From Cyclostephanos tholiformis (taxonomy: Eukaryota > Bacillariophyta > Thalassiosirophyceae > Thalassiosirales > Thalassiosiraceae): a stretch of 13,753 nucleotides of DNA. This document shows positions 10,000 through 13,753 of this stretch, in pieces. The notes under the pieces were generated by a model that was not told the origin of the DNA, did no database searches, and worked only from the letters and a program-made list of their open reading frames with translations. Each line of letters starts with the position of its first letter. Within the stretch, counting starts at the first letter, position 1. Location of the stretch: assembly GCA_036939975.1 (NCBI GenBank), contig JALLPB010000671.1, positions 1-13,753 of the forward strand. Direction: 5' to 3'. The position numbers and the translations under genes were made by a program.

Positions 10000-10302
10000 C
10001 CACGCCGAAGCACATGGTGTTTCGCTTGTATGCTACTTGGATATGGAACCCCTCCAACCTTGCCAGCACCAACTTGCTGAACACCCATGTCTTCTATGCT
10101 TGCATTAGAACCACCCAGAAATGTCAAAGAACTCTGCAGATTCCTGGGGATGGTTCAGTATTATAGAGACCTCTGGGCAAGACGCAGTGACATGCTTGCC
10201 CCTCTCACCTCATTGGTTGGAGAGTGTGGTCAGACTAAAGCCACTAAGGCCAAGGGAACCAAAAAAGTCTCGTGGTACTGGGCCGAAGTAGGTCATGGTT
10301 GA
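10000..10302 (+). pseudogene. Ty3/gypsy reverse transcriptase fragment (RT to RNase H linker)
   Basis: The plus frame of 10087 reads MLALEPPRNVKELCRFLGMV, then QYYRDLWARRSDMLAPLTSL. This is the signature linking the gypsy RT thumb to RNase H (xLRxFLGxxxYYRxxWxxxSxxLAPLT). Upstream in the same frame, past a TGA at about 10078-10080, RSTWCFACMLLGYG (10006 onward) matches the usual KSxFxxxxxxYLGY strand, so homology begins near 10000. After KKVSWYW the frame reaches TGA at 10300-10302 and similarity is lost. No other pol domain or LTR was recognised. A dead internal piece, too short to code for a working enzyme. Confidence 0.75.
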
Positions 10303-10432
10303 GGCTGTTTCTTGGACTCACCTGACATGTTAGTAAGATGCCCCTCCATTAATATGGGGACAATTCATTTACAAGAAATGTCAATACTAAGGGGGTCAGT
10401 TTGTAAGTTTTTTTAAGTCAGAGTTGTTAAGA

Positions 10433-10613
10433 GTTGGTGGAGTTTAAGCTTAGGATTTTGAAAAAAAAACATAAGACAGAGGAGCTTGAGTTGGAGGTTT
10501 TTGGAAAAAAAGTAGGAGAAGCTTGAGTTGAGGATTTGGAAAAAAAGTCAGAGGAGCTTGAGTTGAGGATTTTGGAAAAACAAGTCAGAGGAGCTTGAGT
10601 TGGCAAAAAATGG
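10433..10613. repeat. Imperfect tandem array, about five units of 34-38 bp, purine-rich
   Basis: The core AGGAGCTTGAGTTG recurs at 10480, 10514 (variant with an inserted AGA), 10552 and 10589. Each copy but the last is followed by GAGG(A)TTTTGG, an A-run and GTCAG. A more diverged unit precedes them from about 10433. Unit lengths are 34, 38, 37 and a partial 25. The plus strand is strongly purine-rich with A-runs. The array is flanked by two similar stretches in the same orientation, TAAGGGGGTCAG at 10388 and TAAGGGTGGCAT at 10621. On the minus strand it can be read as Ser-rich peptide, which is a repeat artefact. Confidence 0.8.
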
Positions 10614-10659
10614 TCTAACTTAAGGGTGGCATTAGGAGCTAACTTAACTTTTTCCCATC

Positions 10660-10900
10660 TCTGGTTTCCAACAGAGCGCAATTTTATTTTCACTGGGAGG
10701 GTTTATCTCGTGGTAGTTGGAAAGTGATGTTACCTTTTCCTTTTGATGGTCCAAGGTGAGTGTTGGGTGGCTCTTGCTCATCAACCTTGCAAGGGGTGGG
10801 GATAAGATATCGTAAAAATTAGATGACAAATAATTGGTGTTTAATTTTACGATCTGCATTTTGATCAATTGTTTCTGGTCCCTGTCAGTATGGTTTGGAC
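10660..10900. other. Spacer between tandem array and Gag remnant, no gene seen
   Basis: Minus-strand frames here are open for up to 74 codons, but their content matches nothing I recognise. By position this would be the region 3' of the minus-strand gag, where pol would be expected, yet no protease, integrase or RT motif was seen. Confidence 0.3.
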
Positions 10901-10914
10901 TTTACTTTCCAAGC

Positions 10915-11580
10915 TGGATGGTTATGCTGTTCAATGGCCATATGAATTGTGGCTGGCCAATAGACATTGCCATCAAGGCAACTGTTGAACGTGGCATCAT
11001 TGCGTTGGCCTTCTTTCTTGTATTTGCATGTTTTGCTGTCATGTTTTTTGCGGACTGGGTAGCTTCTTCTTTGCCTGGACATCAAAGGGGTACCAGATTG
11101 TGTTCAGGTGTTCAAGGATTTGGTAGAGAGTGATGTTGCAATAGGCTGAATGATGATAATTGAGCTGGGAGTAGTAGTACTGCTTGTTGATGACATCATG
11201 GAGGTTTGTAGTGACTCCTTTTAAGAAATCTTTGCAAATGTACCAGTGTGGGTGCATTCCCACTCTTCTTCAAGGTGTTTATGCATATGGGTGGGTGTGA
11301 GATTGGTGATGGTGGGATCATAGGTGGCTGGTTGGTTTCTTTGGTGTAGGTGTCGATTCGCGATTCTCATTTGGTTGTCATACTCGGCACTGCCTATGAA
11401 CTCCACAATGAGCCCATACTCATCATTGGTGATGTCTTAGCTCCAGGCGTAGGGGATGTCTGCTACCTTGCTGGCAAGGATGAAAGCTTCTTGTTTTAGA
11501 ATTTAATAGTCATCTTGCGAGGGGCACCCATGAATTCTGGTGAAGGGATGGCTCCATACGCTGTCGTACATGGTTGTCTT
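10915..11580 (-). pseudogene. LTR-retrotransposon Gag, frameshifted (copia/CoDi-like)
   Basis: On the minus strand, homology starts near 11575 (MYDSVWSHPFTRIHGCPSQD). It runs through ILASKVADIPYAWS with stops at two points, then DEYGLIVEFIGSAEYDN, and shifts frame near 11240 into GVTTNLHDVINKQYY and QILEHLNTIWYPFDVQAKKK. This resembles the Gag core motif (PxxILxHLxxxYG) of diatom LTR elements. A second shift near 11060 leads into DSKTCKYKKEGQRNDATF, then NSCLDG, a degenerate form of the Cys/His tail (TCxxKKxGHxxxATxxNxxGG). The piece is about 220 codons with at least two stops and two frameshifts. Assignment to copia rather than gypsy is uncertain. Confidence 0.6.
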
Positions 11581-12299
11581 GGCAACTTAGCTGTGGAGGG
11601 CATGATGGTGTTGGAAATTGGTTTAATGGTGTGCACCTATGCAAGACATCATTGAAACTCTGCTAGTGATGATGTTGATTTAGATGTTAGAGTCTTACTA
11701 TCAAGTTGGTGCACAAAATAATGAGAAGGACATGTTTGCTTTGTCTCTCTGAACAGTAGAACTATTGGGATAAGGCAATAAGTCAATGGATAAATAAACA
11801 GTTATGTGATGGGATGGCTATAGTAGCACTATTGTAATAGGGACTGTCTCTAAGTGGGAATTAGTATTCCCAGATAAATACCAGGATATCCAGAAGCATG
11901 GGGTAGATTACAAGAAGGATAAATCCATCCTATGGACGGTTCATCCTTCATAGTTGTTGATGCATGATTCATGCAACTACATGCTGACATGTATCACAAG
12001 GACAATCCAGATCTTTCAACATAGCCTACAACACTCCAACCTGGAGTAAGGAGTCAAGGTTCAAAAAGGTCTGCACTCAAAGCTTGTTGTGCCATTGACA
12101 AGGCAAAGCACCCCCCCCATAAATGAAATTGACCATCAGATGAAGAGCACACGTATGGCTGGAATTCATTTGCAGGTTAAAAAAAATAAGATCAATATGA
12201 TTGGATTGATTTTTTTCAAGGCTGAGGAGCAACAAGGAAGTGTTTGTCTAAGTGTATGGTCAGGAAGCCTGTGGTAGTAAGATTGTTGGTTTGCTCAAA
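11581..12299. other. No gene recognised; short inverted repeats
   Basis: Neither strand shows a frame with recognisable content; the longest, 12089-12277 on plus, has a composition of chance. Three small inverted repeats cluster in it: TGGGAAT/ATTCCCA (11855-11872, 4-base loop), GAAGGAT/ATCCTTC (11914-11949, extending imperfectly inward) and TGCATGA/TCATGCA (11961-11975, 1-base centre). The part next to 12300 may be the decayed catalytic C-terminal half of the Harbinger transposase, but no motif was readable. Confidence 0.35.
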
Positions 12300-12999
12300 A
12301 AATTACCTGGGCTGGAAACTACAGACCATCCTCTGCATAATGATTCCACCCTCAACCCCCTAACCATCCATCACAAATCTCCATAATGTTAGGATTGTGT
12401 TTTACAATGTCTTTGTCATTTCTAGTACCAAATTGTGGCCCATAAATGGCAATTACTCTCCTGTTGTAATCAGTTATGCACTGAAATCCTACTAGGGTTG
12501 GATAACCCTCGTGATTGCCTGCTGGGCAAGTAGCCTACTTGATGTGAACCATGTCCATCAATCCACAGGCACCCAGATGGCCAATGGCATTGTAGTGGCT
12601 TGCAACCCGACTGAGCTCATTAATATTTTTGGAGATAGAAATATAATCATCCTTCATCTCCATAAATGAATTAAGAAAATGATGAGGATAAAATAAACAT
12701 ACTGCCACCACAGACATATGGCACAATGTCTGGTAGGAATGGAATGATCCTGCCCTCCCCAAAATATATAATGAGGACATAACTAGTAACTCTGATCATC
12801 CATGGAATTTGGCATGGAAAGCAAGGGATCTTGGCTCAGTAATACATTCATTCATCATCAAAATTTCTGTTAACTCCTCTACCTTGAAGAGAGGCATGTG
12901 ACACCAATGGCAAAATTCACAGTTGAGACACTGATGGTGATGGAGGAAGCCGGGCAGATTCTTTGGGGATTGAAATTCATTAGGGAGACTTGGAGACAT
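12300..12999 (-). pseudogene. PIF/Harbinger-type transposase (DDE_Tnp_4 / plant transposon protein), broken
   Basis: A single minus-strand frame runs from 12999 to about 12300 and is interrupted by stops at 12796-12798, 12535-12537 and twice near 12320-12355. In order: FHAKFHG-stop-SELLVM; HHFLNSFMEMKDDY; NINELSRVASHYNAIGHLG; GLMDMVHIK-stop-ATCPAGNHEGYPTL; GFQCITDYNRRV; IYGPQFGTRNDKDIV; ICDGWL. This is the pattern of Harbinger transposases common in diatoms (family form GSMDVVHIKW-CPAGD...KGKEGYPTLxFQ). The first catalytic Asp, in the MDMVH motif, is present. About six residues between CPAG and EGYPTL are deleted. The CDNGY and ESVRKDVE parts that carry the other acidic residues were not found. 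No terminal repeats identified. Non-functional. Confidence 0.8.
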
Positions 13000-13540
13000 T
13001 TTCTATTTTTCTATTTTTCTGGCACTGTTTTGGCATCTGCATATTAGTATTTCTCTATTTGTATGACAAATAGAGCTTCCATGTGTAATGTTTGTTTGTT
13101 GTACAAATAAGATCATTGGTGACAAATAAATTGTACAAATTGGTCATTTTTCAGTGCAAAGATTTGCAAAGCTAGGTCATTTGTCTATTTGTTTACCTCA
13201 CAAAAATCTAACTGCGTTGCAGCCTATGAACTCATACAAATATGATTTCTCACTCACCCAATTATTCCCATTATCATCCTTTGTATTGTCATCTGTCCAG
13301 TGATCCTTCAGACCTTAACCCTAACTACCTGATAAGCTTGAATGACATTACTTTTGTTCTTCTTGGCTGTAATGACATTCACAGATCACAGAATGAATTC
13401 ATATAAATACACTAATTCATAGGAAAGTGGAAAGTATAAACTCATGTATATTACAAATGTACAAATCATTATGATTGAATGAAATCATATAAATGTATGA
13501 ACTAATATAATTATAAGTTCAAACACACCATTCATCTCTC
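13000..13540. other. AT-rich flank with ACAAATA repeats, no gene seen
   Basis: Starts with three copies of TTTTTCTA-like sequence (about 13000-13020). It then has several copies of ACAAAT(A) at 13066, 13103, 13122 and 13135, with inverted TATTTGT at 13056 and 13186. It also holds a 7-bp inverted repeat, ATGAATT/AATTCAT (13393-13420), and two similar CATATAAAT stretches. It may be the terminal or leader part of the Harbinger element, whose coding strand starts at 12999 and reads leftward. Confidence 0.35.
13053..13075. repeat. Perfect 10-bp inverted repeat with 3-base loop
   Basis: CTCTATTTGT (13053-13062), ATG, ACAAATAGAG (13066-13075): an exact hairpin upstream of the Harbinger frame, in a cluster of ACAAATA motifs. 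Role unknown. Confidence 0.7.
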
Positions 13541-13753
13541 TCCTGGTGCCCAGTTGCCCTGTGCTTACCATCCGTTCTCTTGCCATTTCTTAAAGGGAGA
13601 TCTGTCAGAATATCATCACAAAATAGACATGTCAATTCATGGATCTCACCAATAAAGCTAAGATTGTGATATCATCACTTGGATTTTGATTCCTATGCCA
13701 TCACCAAAATCAAAAAAAGTCGCTCCAGAGTTGTTACAATGGATGTTCCTGGA
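13541..13753. other. End of window, no gene recognised
   Basis: Minus-strand reading from the right edge gives a short Asp/Ser segment (SDDITILALLVRSMN) followed by a stop, and the sequence has CAG and GTAAGC sites that resemble splice signals. This could be the decayed N-terminal part of the Harbinger-type protein or chance. Nothing firm can be said. Confidence 0.2.

Noticed and set aside
10388..10650. A CRISPR-like array
   Set aside because: Units are contiguous and imperfect, with no unique spacers, and the context is eukaryotic.
10427..10693. A Ser-rich 88-codon minus frame
   Set aside because: It is the tandem array read in one frame, since unit lengths of 34-38 bp happen to stay open. 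No other coding sign.
10834..11133. A 99-codon plus frame with hydrophobic, membrane-like stretches
   Set aside because: It lies antisense to the recognised Gag remnant (minus, 10915-11580), whose Cys/His tail explains the sequence. The hydrophobicity comes from reading the wrong strand.
12089..12277. A 62-codon plus frame
   Set aside because: Homopolymer-rich composition, no motif, and set in a stretch of decayed elements.

Overview
The window looks like nuclear DNA from a stramenopile alga, most likely a diatom. This is inferred from three things: short GT-AG introns (67-97 bp) in a compact protein gene, moderate base composition, and transposon proteins of the kinds that fill diatom genomes (a piggyBac-type transposase, LTR-retrotransposon Gag, a Ty3/gypsy reverse transcriptase, a PIF/Harbinger transposase). 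No database search was possible, so the assignment rests on recognised motifs.

Region 1 (1-7074) is one intact four-exon gene on the plus strand. Splicing at 4464-4539, 5438-5534 and 6381-6447 gives a 2210-residue ubiquitin-specific protease. The layout is a long N-terminal region with EF-hand-like segments, a DUSP domain, a ubiquitin-like region, and a complete USP catalytic core split by a long insert. It ends in Cys-Val-Ile-Ser, a good CaaX prenylation motif. The closest well-known relative by architecture is USP32. It is the only gene in the window that looks functional.

Region 2 (about 7075-13753) is a transposon graveyard. In order it holds: a Gag zinc-knuckle remnant (+); a candidate terminal hairpin and leader; a piggyBac-type transposase with two in-frame TGA codons, a catalytic Asp changed to Asn, and a truncated 3' end; the C-terminal end of a probable non-LTR reverse transcriptase on the minus strand, abutting that break; a short Ty3/gypsy RT fragment (+); a purine-rich tandem array of 34-38 bp units; a frameshifted Gag (-); a stretch with short inverted repeats only; a PIF/Harbinger transposase fragment with several stops (-); and an AT-rich tail with a perfect 10-bp hairpin. 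The mixed orientation and broken frames point to repeated nested insertion and decay beside a conserved gene.

I do not see a convincing new multi-gene system. The most interesting points are the CaaX end on a USP32-like protease, the placement of its introns, and the piggyBac/LINE junction. No tRNA, rRNA or CRISPR array was recognised.
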